The notes under the pieces: model-generated | Database searches by the model: none | Told to the model about the DNA's origin: nothing | What the model saw: the letters and a program-made list of their open reading frames with translations, nothing else | Program-made: the position numbers and the translations under genes | Assembly (NCBI RefSeq): GCF_014196835.1 | Contig: NZ_JACIEK010000001.1 | Location: 1 to 64,000 of the forward strand | Direction: 5' to 3' | DNA: 64,000 nucleotides | Source of the DNA: Aureimonas pseudogalii | GTDB taxonomy: Bacteria; Pseudomonadota; Alphaproteobacteria; Rhizobiales; Rhizobiaceae | Shown: piece by piece, positions 51,594-63,440 of the stretch | Numbering within the stretch: position 1 is the stretch's first letter | Layout: every line of letters begins with the position of its first letter

Positions 51594-52450
51594 GTGGGTG
51601 CACGCGTGCGAACGGCCGGCTCGTCGAAGGGGCGACGGTTCTTCAGGTTGGGGATCTTGGTTCGAATCGAGCTCACCAGCGCCGTGTCGATCGAGGCCGT
51701 CGCCAGGCCGGGCTCGTCGCCCTTCACCTCGGCGATGACGCGGCCCCACGGATCGATCACGATCGAATGGCCATAGGTCTCGCGCCCGTCCTCGTGCCGA
51801 CCGCCCTGCGCAGCGGCGATCGTGAAGGCGTTGTTCTCGATGGCGCGGGCCCGCAGCAGCACATGCCAGTGCGCCTCGCCGGTCTGGCGCGTGAAGGCGG
51901 CGGGCGCCGTCAGCACCTCGGCGCCGGCGAGCGCCTGCGCCCGGAAGAGTTCGGGAAAGCGCATGTCGTAGCAGACCGCAAAACCGAGGCGCACCGGCCC
52001 GTCGCGCAGCTCCAGATCGGCCAGCCCGGAGCGGGTGCCCGGCAGGTAGGTCGCGGATTCGCGCCAGCTCTCGCCATTGTCGAGATCGACGTCGAACATG
52101 TGGATCTTGTCGTAGGTCTCGACGATCTCGCCGTCCGGGCCGATGAGGAAGGCACGGTTGGCCGCCATTCCGTCCGGCGCCGCAATGGCGGTGGATCCGA
52201 TATGGAGCGTGATGGCGTGGCGCCGGGCCAGCGCCCGGGCGGCCTGGACGATCGGGTCGCTCGCTTCGTCCCGCAGCGTCGCGCGCATCGCCTCGCGATC
52301 GCGGCAGAGGAGGCCGGTCATTTCCGGTGTCTGCACGTATTCGGCGCCGCGGCCCGCGGCCTCGCCGACCAGCCGCTCGAGCGCCTCGGCGTTTCGGGCG
52401 GGCTCGGTGCCCGAGCGCATCTGTACGACGGCAGCCTGAAAGACGGTCAT
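51590..52450 (-). CDS. carbon-nitrogen hydrolase (Nit2/NitFhit-like)
   Basis: A 286-residue nitrilase-superfamily amidase. The catalytic triad is Glu43 (TPEMTG), Lys115 (YDKIHMFD) and Cys160 (AVCYDMRFPEL). Sequence resembles the Nit1/Nit2 branch, which hydrolyses deaminated glutathione or omega-amidic acids; proximity to grxC fits a role in glutathione or thiol-compound repair. ATG 52450 begins MTVFQAAVVQM. It overlaps DUF1178 by 4 bases. Confidence 0.92.
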   Translation of the reverse strand: MTVFQAAVVQMRSGTEPARNAEALERLVGEAAGRGAEYVQTPEMTGLLCRDREAMRATLRDEASDPIVQAARALARRHAITLHIGSTAIAAPDGMAANRAFLIGPDGEIVETYDKIHMFDVDLDNGESWRESATYLPGTRSGLADLELRDGPVRLGFAVCYDMRFPELFRAQALAGAEVLTAPAAFTRQTGEAHWHVLLRARAIENNAFTIAAAQGGRHEDGRETYGHSIVIDPWGRVIAEVKGDEPGLATASIDTALVSSIRTKIPNLKNRRPFDEPAVRTRAPT

Positions 52451-52490
52451 GGCGGGGTCCGGACTTTGGTTGCGGCGAAGGAGGGTGCGC

Positions 52491-52748
52491 TCAGGCGGCC
52501 AGCATCGGGTCGAGCTTGCCGGCCCGGTCGAGCGCCACGAGATCGTCGCAGCCGCCGACATGCGTCTCGCCGATGAAGATCTGCGGGAAGGTGGAGCGGC
52601 CGGGCGCGCGCTGCATCATCTCCTGACGGAAGGCGGGATCGACGCCCGCGTCCTTCTCGTCGAAGGCGACGCCCTTGGCGCTGAGAAGCTGCTTGGCGCG
52701 GCTGCAATATCCGCAGAACGGCCGGGTGTAGATGGTGACGGGCGGCAT
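52491..52748 (-). CDS. grxC: glutaredoxin 3
   Basis: An 85-residue dithiol glutaredoxin with the active site Cys12-Gly-Tyr-Cys15 and the glutathione-binding TFPQIFIGETHVGGCDDL. It reduces disulfides and glutathionylated proteins. It lies between the ComF-like gene and the nitrilase gene, all on the minus strand. Confidence 0.95.
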   Translation of the reverse strand: MPPVTIYTRPFCGYCSRAKQLLSAKGVAFDEKDAGVDPAFRQEMMQRAPGRSTFPQIFIGETHVGGCDDLVALDRAGKLDPMLAA

Positions 52749-52787
52749 CGTGGTGATCCCAAGGGCTGACGTCGCGTGGATATGCGG

Positions 52788-53537
52788 TCAACGCGCGTCC
52801 GCCGCAACCCTTGCGAAGACGAGAACATCGACCTCGGCGGCGCCGGCGCGCTTCAGGGCGCGCGCCGCGGCCGAGACGGTGGCCCCGGTGGTGAAGACGT
52901 CGTCGACGAGGAGGACGCGCCGACCGCGGATGTCGTCGGCGCGCTCGGGCGGCACGAGGAAGGCGCCGCGCACGTTGGCGAGCCGCTCCTGCGGCCCGAG
53001 GCCGACCTGCGAGCGGGTCGAGCGGATGCGCCGCAGGCTCACCGGCGCGAAGGGCAGCCGCTCGTGCCCCGCCAGCGCCCGCGCCAACTCCGCCGACTGG
53101 TTGAAGCGGCGGCGGAACAGGCGTCCGGGATGCAGCGGCACGGGAACGACCACCCCGGCCTCGGCGATCAGCTCGCGCCCGCCCCGGCTCATCCAGCCCG
53201 CCATCAGCGGCACGAGATCGGTGCGATCGGAATATTTCAGCGACGCGACGAGCCGCCCGGCGAGGTCGCCGTAGATCACCGCGGCGCGCAACCGCGCGAA
53301 GACGGGCGGCTCGGCGATCGCCTCCGCCGACAGGAAGCCGCGTCCGAGATCGAAGGAGAAGGGCGAGCCGAGAACCTCGCAGTAGGGCCGCTCGATGAAG
53401 TGCAGCCCGGACCAGCAGGGCGCGCAGAGCGCAGCCGCGCGCGTCACCGCCCCGCCGCAGCCCGCGCAGACCGGCGGATAGAGAAAACGACCGAGCGGAC
53501 CCGAGATCACGCCGAACCCGCGCATCACCCTGCCCAT
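52788..53537 (-). CDS. ComF-family phosphoribosyltransferase-like protein
   Basis: A 249-residue protein with an N-terminal zinc-finger-like CxxC...CxxC region (PPVCAGCGGAV, ALCAPCW) and a phosphoribosyltransferase fold with the PRPP loop VLLVDDVFTTGATVSAAARA. ComF proteins take part in DNA uptake in naturally competent bacteria, but homologues are widespread in species not known to be competent. ATG 53537 follows a normal spacing from the divergent methyltransferase gene. Confidence 0.9.
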   Translation of the reverse strand: MGRVMRGFGVISGPLGRFLYPPVCAGCGGAVTRAAALCAPCWSGLHFIERPYCEVLGSPFSFDLGRGFLSAEAIAEPPVFARLRAAVIYGDLAGRLVASLKYSDRTDLVPLMAGWMSRGGRELIAEAGVVVPVPLHPGRLFRRRFNQSAELARALAGHERLPFAPVSLRRIRSTRSQVGLGPQERLANVRGAFLVPPERADDIRGRRVLLVDDVFTTGATVSAAARALKRAGAAEVDVLVFARVAADAR

Positions 53538-53706
53538 TCGTTCCTCCCCGAGACGGCATCGGCCCGCTTCGTTCTGGCGTCGCCGACGCCTTGACGATAC
53601 TCGGCGACGGCGCAGCTACAAGGGATAATCTTTCCCCGTTCGGCTCCGGGACGGCGGCGCGTCGTCGCCCCGCCCGGGCTGCTCCTGAACCCATCGTGAT
53701 GGCCGC

Positions 53707-54606
53707 ATGATCCCCTCTCCGCCCTTCGATCGCTTGCTTCTCGACCGCCGGCGCCTGCGCGCGCTGCGGGCAGACGTCGCTGGCGCCGACTTCCTGCTGC
53801 GCCGGGTCGCCGAGGAACTGACCGAGCGCCTGTCGCTGGTGCAGCGCCGCTTCGAGGTCGGCGTCGATCTCGCCGGCTATCGCGGGCAACTCGCGCAATT
53901 GCTGGCCGCGGGCGGCCAGATCGACCGGCTCGTCCGTCTGGAGCGCGATCCCGCCGCCTTCGGGGCGGAGCGCTCGGGAGCCGTGGTGGGAGACGAGGAA
54001 CTGCTGCCCTTTGCCGACGGCAGCGTCGATCTCGTCGCCTCCGCGCTCTCGCTTCACTTGACCAACGACACGCCAGGCGTCTTCGTGCAGATCCGCCGCG
54101 CTCTGAAGCCGGACGGGCTGTTCCTCGCGGCGCTGCTCGGCGGCGACACGTTGAGCGAGCTGCGCGCTTCGCTGCTCGCGGCGGAAGCCGAGCTGCACGG
54201 CGGCGCCTCGCCGCGCGTCGCGCCCTTCGTCGATCTGCGCGAGGCCGGCGCCCTTCTCCAGCGCACCGGCTTCGCGCTGCCGGTGATCGACCAGGACCGG
54301 CTGACGGTGCGCTACGACACGCTCTTCGACCTGATGCGCGACCTGCGCGCCATGGGCGTGACGAACATGCTGAGCGCGCGCTCGCGCCGGCCGGTGGGGC
54401 GCGCGCTCTTCCTGCGCGCCGCCGCGATCTATGCCGAGCGCTTCGCCGATTCGGACGGGCGCCTGCGCGCGACCTTCGACGTCATCTATCTCTCGGGATG
54501 GCGCCCGCACGACAGCCAGCAAAAGCCGCTGAAGCCCGGCAGCGCCGCGATGCGGCTCGCCGATGCGCTGAAGTCGCCGCCGCACGGAAACGACGAACCG
54601 GGCTGA
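53707..54606 (+). CDS. class I SAM-dependent methyltransferase (NDUFAF5/BioC-like)
   Basis: A 299-residue methyltransferase. The N-terminal LLRRVAEELTERLSLVQRRF and the conserved LLPFADGSVDLVASALSLHL and RRALKPDGLFLAALLGGDTL resemble the NDUFAF5 family (complex I assembly factor related to BioC), common in Hyphomicrobiales next to comF. The first motif-I glycine loop is weak, so cofactor binding may be unusual. It acts in the cytoplasm; substrate unknown. Divergent from comF with a 169-base gap. Confidence 0.8.
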   Translation: MIPSPPFDRLLLDRRRLRALRADVAGADFLLRRVAEELTERLSLVQRRFEVGVDLAGYRGQLAQLLAAGGQIDRLVRLERDPAAFGAERSGAVVGDEELLPFADGSVDLVASALSLHLTNDTPGVFVQIRRALKPDGLFLAALLGGDTLSELRASLLAAEAELHGGASPRVAPFVDLREAGALLQRTGFALPVIDQDRLTVRYDTLFDLMRDLRAMGVTNMLSARSRRPVGRALFLRAAAIYAERFADSDGRLRATFDVIYLSGWRPHDSQQKPLKPGSAAMRLADALKSPPHGNDEPG

Positions 54607-54626
54607 GCGCGGCCGCGCAGTCCGTA

Positions 54627-54905
54627 TCAGCAAGAACCGCGATGCGATCCGTCGGGGAAGCGCAGGCACCCCTCGTTCGAGCCGGAACGCTGGAACGAGA
54701 ACGCGAAGCGCGACGGCGAGACCGAACCGGTGCTCATCGTGTCGATGCCATCCGTGCCGTAGGCCATCACGTCGCGCTCGGAGCGCGGAGACAGGCCGAG
54801 CACGAGCGCCGCACCGAGCGGCACGGCCAGAAGGGCGGCCCGCCCGATTGCCCCGAGGGCACTCGGCTTGCGGCAGCGGCGAACGCTTCGTTTCGTCGGC
54901 TTCAT
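54627..54905 (-). CDS. small membrane or exported hypothetical protein
   Basis: A 92-residue protein with a basic N-terminus and a hydrophobic segment (about 17-38, LGAIGRAALLAVPLGAALVL), then a soluble tail ending SGSNEGCLRFPDGSHRGSC. GGAG lies 8 bases before ATG 54905. Located between the methyltransferase gene (convergent) and the MutT gene. Family not recognised. Confidence 0.65.
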   Translation of the reverse strand: MKPTKRSVRRCRKPSALGAIGRAALLAVPLGAALVLGLSPRSERDVMAYGTDGIDTMSTGSVSPSRFAFSFQRSGSNEGCLRFPDGSHRGSC

Positions 54906-55025
54906 CCCCGGTCTCCGATGGTATCGGCGGGCTCGCGGGAGCTCGCCTCGAAGACGCCAGAATGACGGCGCTGCGGTAAACGCGGCTTTAAGCGACGTGC
55001 TTAACGCATTGGATTCGATGAAATG

Positions 55026-55436
55026 TCAGCGCAACAGGTCTTCCAGGAAAGCGACGAGCGGCAGGTCGGCCGGCGGCATCGGATAGTCGCGCATGTCGCG
55101 TGGGCGCACCCATTTTAGCCGCTGCCCTTCCAGCCCCTGTGCGATGCCCTCGAAGCGGCGGCAGACGTAGAGCGGCATCAGGAGGTGGAACGTCTCGTAG
55201 GTGTGGCTGGCAAAGGTCAGCGGCGCCAGGCACTCGGCGCGGGTCTCGATGCCGATCTCCTCGCGCAGCTCGCGAATGAGGGTCTCCTCCGGCGTCTCGC
55301 CAGCCTCGACCTTGCCGCCCGGAAACTCCCAGAGCCCAGCCAGCGACTTGCCCTCGGGACGCTCGGCCAGAAGCACGCGCCGGTCGGCGTCGACCAGCGC
55401 GCAGGCGGCGACGAGGAGGAGACGTTGGGTCGCCAT
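55026..55436 (-). CDS. NUDIX hydrolase (MutT-like)
   Basis: A 136-residue NUDIX protein with the box GLWEFPGGKVEAGETPEETL then IRELREEIGIE, matching GX5EX7REUXEEXGU. The length and LLAERPEGKSLAGLWEFPGG resemble MutT, which removes 8-oxo-dGTP; other nucleoside diphosphate derivatives are possible. ATG 55436 has AAAGGG upstream; a GTG at 55451 lacks one. Lies 31 bases after the GNAT gene in the same direction. Confidence 0.92.
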   Translation of the reverse strand: MATQRLLLVAACALVDADRRVLLAERPEGKSLAGLWEFPGGKVEAGETPEETLIRELREEIGIETRAECLAPLTFASHTYETFHLLMPLYVCRRFEGIAQGLEGQRLKWVRPRDMRDYPMPPADLPLVAFLEDLLR

Positions 55437-55467
55437 GGCGGGCCCTTTCACAAGGAGGACAGTGCGC

Positions 55468-56256
55468 TCAGACGATGACGCCCGGCGGCGCGCGGTAGCA
55501 GTAGCGATAGGCTTCGGCGAAGCCGAGATTGCGGTAGAGCGCGAGGCCGGCGGCGTTGTCGGCCTCGACCTGCAGCCAGCCGGTGCGCGCGCCGCGATGC
55601 AGCGTGTGGCGAAGCGCGGTGACGACGAGATCCCGCGCGATGCCCTGACGCCGCACCTTCGGCAGCACGGCGACGTCGAGAATACCCGCCAGATCGTTGT
55701 CGGTGATGGCCAGCGCCACCGCCACGGGATCTCCCCCCTCGCTCTCGCGCACGAAGAAGGACGCCGGCGGGCGAATGGCGTTCAGCACCTCCGCCAGCCC
55801 CTCGCGCAGGGCTGCCGGCCGCTCGTGGACGACGAGCGAGGCGTCGAGATAGCGCCAGCCGTCGTGGATCGGGATGCGGTCGATGGCGCCGGAGAGGTCG
55901 AGATCGGCCAGCACCGCCGTGTAGACCACCGCCTCGCCGAAGCGCGACCAGCCTTCGGCGTCGAGGTGATCGACGAGCGCCGGCGGGCAGAGCGGCGACT
56001 GGCGCACGATCAGCGGGCGCCCGACCGCGGCGAAGCGCTCGCCGGCCCGCGCCAGCCGCCCGGCCATGTCGGCATGGTCGGAACGATCGAGCGGGTTCAC
56101 CGAATTCAGCCGCTTGGCCGGAAAGCTCGTGGTGATGCGCACCGCCCAGGTGCCGTCGAAGAAGGTCGACGTCGCCGGCCAGGCGCGGAAGCCCGCCGCT
56201 TCCAGTCGCCGGACGACCGTCAGGCGCAAGCCGGGGTCAGCTCCGGTAGTCGCCAT
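55468..56256 (-). CDS. GNAT-family N-acetyltransferase
   Basis: A 262-residue acetyltransferase. The C-terminal GNAT domain (about 125-255) carries the acetyl-CoA loop [20 protein letters not shown] and the family motif [13 protein letters not shown]; the N-terminal half (about 1-110) looks like a degenerate second GNAT fold. The target is unknown; adjacency to argJ and mutT is conserved in Hyphomicrobiales. ATG 56256 overlaps the end of argJ by 20 bases, so expression is coupled. Confidence 0.88.
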   Translation of the reverse strand: MATTGADPGLRLTVVRRLEAAGFRAWPATSTFFDGTWAVRITTSFPAKRLNSVNPLDRSDHADMAGRLARAGERFAAVGRPLIVRQSPLCPPALVDHLDAEGWSRFGEAVVYTAVLADLDLSGAIDRIPIHDGWRYLDASLVVHERPAALREGLAEVLNAIRPPASFFVRESEGGDPVAVALAITDNDLAGILDVAVLPKVRRQGIARDLVVTALRHTLHRGARTGWLQVEADNAAGLALYRNLGFAEAYRYCYRAPPGVIV

Positions 56257-57469
56257 TGATCGCCACGTATTCCTTCGTCAAATCGCAGGTGTAGACCGTC
56301 CAGCGGCCCTCGCCGAGGCCGAGCTCGACGCCGATGGCGATCTCGTCGCGGCGCATCTCGGCGCTTGCCGCCGCCTCCTCGTAGGCCGGGTCGCGGGCGC
56401 CATCGACCGCCACCCGCACGCCGCCGAACGAGATCGCCAGACGGTCGCGATCGGCGGGTTCGCCGGCCTTGCCGACGGCCATCACGACGCGGCCCCAGTT
56501 GGCGTCCTCGCCCGCGACGGCGGTCTTCACCAGCGGCGAATTGGCGATCGACATCGCGATGCGCTTCGCGGAGCGATCGTCCACCGCGCCCGACACGGTC
56601 ACCTGGATCTCCTTGCGGGCGCCCTCGCCGTCGCGCGCCACCTGCCGGGCGAGGTTGAGCAGCATGTCGCTGAGCGCCGCGCGGAACTCGCCGAGACGCG
56701 GATCGTCGCCTGCGAGCACGCGCTCGTGGCTGGCCTGCCCCGTCGCGAAGAGGAGAAGCGTGTCGGAGGTCGAGGTGTCGCTGTCCACCGTCACCGAGTT
56801 GAAGGACGGGCCCACCGCTTCGGCGAGCAGCGCCTGTAAGGCCGCGGGTTCGATCGCGGCATCAGTGGCGACGAAGGAGAGCATCGTCGCCATGTCGGGC
56901 GCGATCATGCCGGCGCCCTTGGCGATGCCGTTCAGCGTCACCACGGCATCGCCTATGCGGGCGGTTCGGGTCGCAACCTTCGGATAGGTGTCGGTGGTCA
57001 TGATGGCGTTGGCGGCCTCGCGCCACAGGCCGCCCTCTGCGCGGCCTGCCAAATCGGCGAGATGCGGTGTGATGCGGCCGGCGTCGAGCGGCTCGCCGAT
57101 GACGCCGGTGGAGGCGAGGAAGACGTCGCTCGCCGCGCAGCCGAGCGCCTCGGCGGCAGCCTCCGCCGTCCGGTCGGTGGTCTCGACGCCGCGCCGGCCG
57201 GTGAAGGCGTTGGCGTTGCCGGAATTGACCACGAGCGCCCGCGCATGGCCGGCGGCGAGCGCGCGCCGGCAGTGATCCACCGGGGCCGAGGGGCATTTGG
57301 AGGTCGTGAAGACGCCGGCGACCGTCGTGCCCTCCGCAAAGCGCATGAGGAGGAGATCGGTGCGGTCGCGATACTTGATGCCCGCCGCGCCGGTGGCGAT
57401 GGAGACGCCGGCGATCGTCGGCATGTCGGGATAGGTCTTGGGAGCGAGCGGCGAGACGGCGGCGGACAT
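56237..57469 (-). CDS. argJ: glutamate N-acetyltransferase / amino-acid acetyltransferase ArgJ
   Basis: A 410-residue bifunctional enzyme of arginine synthesis. It transfers the acetyl group from N-acetylornithine to glutamate and, in bifunctional forms, uses acetyl-CoA. The autoproteolysis site Ala-Thr195 (DMATMLSF) that makes the alpha and beta chains is intact, and [13 protein letters not shown] and [20 protein letters not shown]-like segments are conserved. ATG 57469 gives [14 protein letters not shown]; a longer open frame upstream is unrelated. The gene overlaps the GNAT gene at its 3' end. Confidence 0.96.
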   Translation of the reverse strand: MSAAVSPLAPKTYPDMPTIAGVSIATGAAGIKYRDRTDLLLMRFAEGTTVAGVFTTSKCPSAPVDHCRRALAAGHARALVVNSGNANAFTGRRGVETTDRTAEAAAEALGCAASDVFLASTGVIGEPLDAGRITPHLADLAGRAEGGLWREAANAIMTTDTYPKVATRTARIGDAVVTLNGIAKGAGMIAPDMATMLSFVATDAAIEPAALQALLAEAVGPSFNSVTVDSDTSTSDTLLLFATGQASHERVLAGDDPRLGEFRAALSDMLLNLARQVARDGEGARKEIQVTVSGAVDDRSAKRIAMSIANSPLVKTAVAGEDANWGRVVMAVGKAGEPADRDRLAISFGGVRVAVDGARDPAYEEAAASAEMRRDEIAIGVELGLGEGRWTVYTCDLTKEYVAINGDYRS

Positions 57470-57555
57470 CGGTTCGATCCTGCGGCAGGTGACGGCGCGC
57501 CCGGTGTGCCCGATGGGCGCCTTCGCCGCAAGGCCGCACGACGCCGCTGAAACGA

Positions 57556-57599
57556 CGACGGCGCCGGACGAGCTCAGGGGCTCGGGTCCGGCGCCGTCG
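57556..57599 (-). terminator. strong hairpin between the PPIase gene and argJ
   Basis: A 14-bp perfect stem CGACGGCGCCGGAC / GTCCGGCGCCGTCG enclosing a smaller GAGC / GCTC stem. It lies 20 bases after the PPIase gene on its strand and is followed by TCGTTTC. Likely terminator of the PPIase transcript, leaving argJ its own promoter. Confidence 0.7.
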
Positions 57600-57618
57600 G
57601 CTTTGGTGGGGAATGCGC

Positions 57619-58641
57619 TCAGTTGGCGGGCGCGGGCGCCGCTCCTTCGACGGGGGTCGGGTCGGCCGAGGCGGCGGCCGCGTCTTCCGCGGCTTCCGGA
57701 TCCTGCGGCCCGGAGGCCGACATCGCCTTCTCCATCGCGTCGACCTGCGCCTTCAGCGCCGGGTCGGTGTAGTCCACCTTCAGCTCGTCGCGCGCGGCCT
57801 GCACCATGGCGATGTACTTCTCGCGCATCACCAGCTGGCGCACCTGATCCTTCACCTCCTCGAAGGCCGGCGCCTGCTGAGTGCGCTTCTCCAGAACCTT
57901 GATGACGTGCCAGCCGAACTGGGTCTGCACCGGGGTCTTGGTGTAGGCGCCGGGCTCCAGCGCGTAGGCCGCCGTCTCGAAGGCGGGCACCATCTGGCCG
58001 GGGCCGAAGAAGCCGAGATCGCCGCCCTGCGGGCCCGACGGGCCGGTGGACTTCTCGGCGGCCACGGCGTCGAAGTCCTTGCCGGCGTCGAGCTCCTTGA
58101 TCGCGGCGTCCGCCTCTTCCTTCGTCGGCACGAGGATGTGCTTGGCGTGCAGCTCCTCCACCGGCTTCATCGCGGCGACCTCGGCGTCGTAGCGCGCCTT
58201 CAGCTCGGCATCCGTGATCGCCGCGACGCCGTTCTTGGCGAAATAGGCGTTGTGCAGCGCGCGCTCGCGCAGGAAGGCGATGCGGCTGGCGACGTCGGGC
58301 TGGTCGGCGAGCTTGGCCGTCTCGGCCTTCTGGGCCAGCGCCTTGATGTCGATGAGCGCGGCGAGCACCGCGAGTCGGCGCTGCTCGGGCGGCAGCTGGC
58401 CGAACTGCTGGCCGAGATCGTCGGTGGCGGCCAGAAGGTCGCCCTCGGTGATCTGCTGCGTGCCGACCTTGGCGAGCACCGTTTCCGGCGGGACGGGCGC
58501 GGGGGGTGCCGGCGGGGCCACGGCGGCCGGCGCCTGTCCCGGTGCGGGCGGTGTCGCGGCGTCCTGGGCGAGGACCGGCGCGGTCAGCGACAGGAGCACG
58601 AGGCCGGACGCGGCAAGCCGCAGACGAAGCTGAGAGATCAT
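57619..58641 (-). CDS. exported parvulin-type peptidyl-prolyl isomerase (PrsA/SurA-like)
   Basis: A 340-residue periplasmic foldase. Residues 1-25 form a signal peptide ending VLAQ; a Pro/Ala linker and an N-terminal chaperone helical domain (about 50-160) follow. The parvulin rotamase domain (about 165-265) has [40 protein letters not shown] and [14 protein letters not shown]-terminal helical part and an acidic Ala/Pro tail complete it. It helps fold secreted or outer-membrane proteins. ATG 58641 gives the signal peptide start. Divergent from secA, a functional match with protein export. Confidence 0.92.
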   Translation of the reverse strand: MISQLRLRLAASGLVLLSLTAPVLAQDAATPPAPGQAPAAVAPPAPPAPVPPETVLAKVGTQQITEGDLLAATDDLGQQFGQLPPEQRRLAVLAALIDIKALAQKAETAKLADQPDVASRIAFLRERALHNAYFAKNGVAAITDAELKARYDAEVAAMKPVEELHAKHILVPTKEEADAAIKELDAGKDFDAVAAEKSTGPSGPQGGDLGFFGPGQMVPAFETAAYALEPGAYTKTPVQTQFGWHVIKVLEKRTQQAPAFEEVKDQVRQLVMREKYIAMVQAARDELKVDYTDPALKAQVDAMEKAMSASGPQDPEAAEDAAAASADPTPVEGAAPAPAN

Positions 58642-58961
58642 GAGAGCTTGAGCCTTCGGTACAGGACGGAAAAACGGGAGAACCCGAGCAGGGGATGGAA
58701 TGCGGAAGGGCGATGGAACGGTGGAGCCGGCGACGGGCCGCTCCCTCTCGATCTTCGCCAAAAGCCTGCTTTGCGGTGTTTTGAGGGCCGCCGGGCCGGC
58801 GCCGCGGCCACGTTGACATCGATCGGAGCCCCTCTTATCTCTCGCTCGTTCTCAAAGTCCAGCCGCATCCACGGGAGATGCGCGGGTCGCACCCGCTCCC
58901 GGCGGTGGACGAGCGGACCCTTGCAGGGCCGCATATCGAGTTTCCTGGAAGGACGTTTCGG

Positions 58962-61703
<2,742 letters not shown>

Positions 61704-61730
61704 ACGGGTCGGTCTGACAGGCTGCGAACG

Positions 61731-61764
61731 AAAAGGCCGCTCCTTGCGAGGGAGCGGCCTTTTT
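61731..61764 (+). terminator. rho-independent terminator of secA
   Basis: A 13-bp stem AAAAGGCCGCTCC / GGAGCGGCCTTTT with a 7-base loop and T-run, 27 bases after the secA stop codon. Confidence 0.92.
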
Positions 61765-62087
61765 CATGAGGTGGGTGCGAAGGAGATCGAGGCTCCTGTC
61801 GATGTCGGCGATGGCCCGCGATGCTCATCGCCCCGCTCTCGGCCTGTCCATCGCGGCATGACGAAGCGTTCCACGAGCATGCCTCTCGGCACGGCCCCTC
61901 AGCACCACGACGGCGATCTTCACGGGAGCCGAGCGAGGGGCCCCCTCCTACGTCGAGCCGTGGGGCTTTCTGCTGCACGAATGCGACGCTGCGGAAGCTA
62001 TACCGCGCATCTCCTACGGATGGGAACGTGGCGTTGGCCCCCTCCCCTCCGCCTGAACGCGGCGCTGGGCGTAGCCGATGGGAACCG
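61765..62087. other. 323-base intergenic region, no gene seen
   Basis: Between the secA terminator and the end of the convergent L,D-transpeptidase gene. Short frames on both strands lack ribosome binding sites and recognisable content. Confidence 0.5.
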
Positions 62088-63116
62088 TCAGTCCGACTTT
62101 TCGGCCGGCGGCTTCTTCTGGAGCAGGTTCTTGAACATCGAGGTCTTGGCGGTGATCGGATTGCCGTCGCGGTCGTAGCCCTCGCGGCGATGCTGCTCGG
62201 CGGCGTAGGCCTCGGCGGTGATCGGCGATCCCGTCTTGTAGGTGGTGCTGACGGGCACGGCGAAGTCGGTCGGCGCCATCGTCGCGGCGATCTGCTTTTC
62301 CAGTTCCTCGTCGGCCAGACGCTTGGCGACGATCTCGGCGGGATCCTGGATCGCGGGGCATTCGCCCTCGGGCGTCAGTTTGCGCCCGTCGGCCAGCGTT
62401 TCGTCGAAGACGTAGCGCTTTTCGCAGACGCCGACGGCCACCGGCTTCTTGGTCAGATCGAAGCGGTCGGAGCCGTCCTTCAGCATCTTCCAGAAGGCGT
62501 AGTGCTCGGAATTGCGATGCCGCGCCATGTTCTTCGGCGTCATGCGGAAGGGCATCGCCTGGAACTGGAACGAGCGCTGCCCGCCCTCGAAGGCCTTGCG
62601 GGCGAGCGCGTAGAGTTCCTCGACCTGCCAGTCGTCCATGGCGTAGCAACCCGACGAGTTGCAGGACCCGTGCACCATCAGGTGCTCGCCGGTGAAGCCG
62701 TTCGCCTTGTCGTAGACGTTGGGATAGCCGATATCGAGCGCGAGATGGTAGTTCGAGGCCGGGTTCAGCTGGCCGGCACCGATGTTGTAAAAGCCCTCGG
62801 GCGCTTGACGGTCGCCCTCCACCTTCTTCGGCCCGAGTTTCCCGGACCACGCGCAGATCGGGTAGGTCTTCAGCAGAGCGAAGCTGCCGTCGGTCTTCTG
62901 CTTCCAGACCTCGAGCTCGGACTCTTCCTTGTAGAGGCGCACGAGGATCGGCGAGTTCTCGCCCATGTCGCCGGCCCGGATCAGCTTGACCATGCCCGGC
63001 GAGAGCGGCGCCTGCGCACCCATGAGATCGCCGAGGTCGACGCCCTGCTGGCAGCCGGACAGCGCTGCGAGGCTGACGGCGAGAACGGCGGCCGCGGCAA
63101 GACGTCTGACGGACAT
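62088..63116 (-). CDS. lipoprotein L,D-transpeptidase (YafK-like)
   Basis: A 342-residue lipoprotein: signal peptide with lipobox LAALSGC (Cys22), then an ErfK/YbiS/YkuD-type catalytic domain (about 55-200) with the HG (His149) and catalytic Cys157 in MVHGSCNSSGCYAMDDWQVE. YafK-type enzymes cut or form meso-DAP links in peptidoglycan or detach Braun-like proteins. The C-terminal part (about 200-342) is an extra domain with an internal Cys pair. ATG 63116 has GAGGAG upstream; longer open sequence upstream is not family-like. Confidence 0.9.
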   Translation of the reverse strand: MSVRRLAAAAVLAVSLAALSGCQQGVDLGDLMGAQAPLSPGMVKLIRAGDMGENSPILVRLYKEESELEVWKQKTDGSFALLKTYPICAWSGKLGPKKVEGDRQAPEGFYNIGAGQLNPASNYHLALDIGYPNVYDKANGFTGEHLMVHGSCNSSGCYAMDDWQVEELYALARKAFEGGQRSFQFQAMPFRMTPKNMARHRNSEHYAFWKMLKDGSDRFDLTKKPVAVGVCEKRYVFDETLADGRKLTPEGECPAIQDPAEIVAKRLADEELEKQIAATMAPTDFAVPVSTTYKTGSPITAEAYAAEQHRREGYDRDGNPITAKTSMFKNLLQKKPPAEKSD

Positions 63117-63403
63117 TCTCGTTCGATCTCCTCGGATGCGGCGGCTCGGCCGGTCCGATCCGCTTTCCATCCACCGTTCGCCCGGTCGGAACGGCGCCGT
63201 GCGAACGGCGCCGGGCGCGAACGAACAGCCCTCTTCTCGGCCCGCCACGGTTTCCAAACCGTTAAGGCCGAAGGGTCGATTCGCAGCTTTTCGCAAGCCT
63301 GGTCTCGACCATCTCATGGGCATTCGCCATCCGGCGGCCGATCGGCGCGAGACGGCACGGCGCGCCGATCGGCGCCCCGTGGTGTCAGACATACAGTATG
63401 AGC
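63117..63403. other. intergenic region upstream of the L,D-transpeptidase gene
   Basis: About 290 bases without a supported gene. It should contain the L,D-transpeptidase promoter (minus strand) and the end of the accA transcript. No clear motif was found. Confidence 0.5.
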
Positions 63404-63432
63404 GGCCGCGCGAGAAGCGAGACCGCGCGGCC
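63404..63432 (-). terminator. hairpin after accA
   Basis: An 8-bp stem GGCCGCGC / GCGCGGCC with a 13-base loop, 8 bases after the accA stop on its strand. No T-run. Confidence 0.5.
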
Positions 63433-63440
63433 GGGCTGGA

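Noticed and set aside
57467-57490. T-arm-like GGTTCGATCC near the argJ start
   Set aside because: No tRNA cloverleaf or anticodon arm can be formed around it.
56237-58819. 860-codon frame joining argJ with sequence upstream
   Set aside because: The upstream part is the out-of-frame antisense of the PPIase region; argJ starts at ATG 57469 and a strong hairpin separates the two genes.
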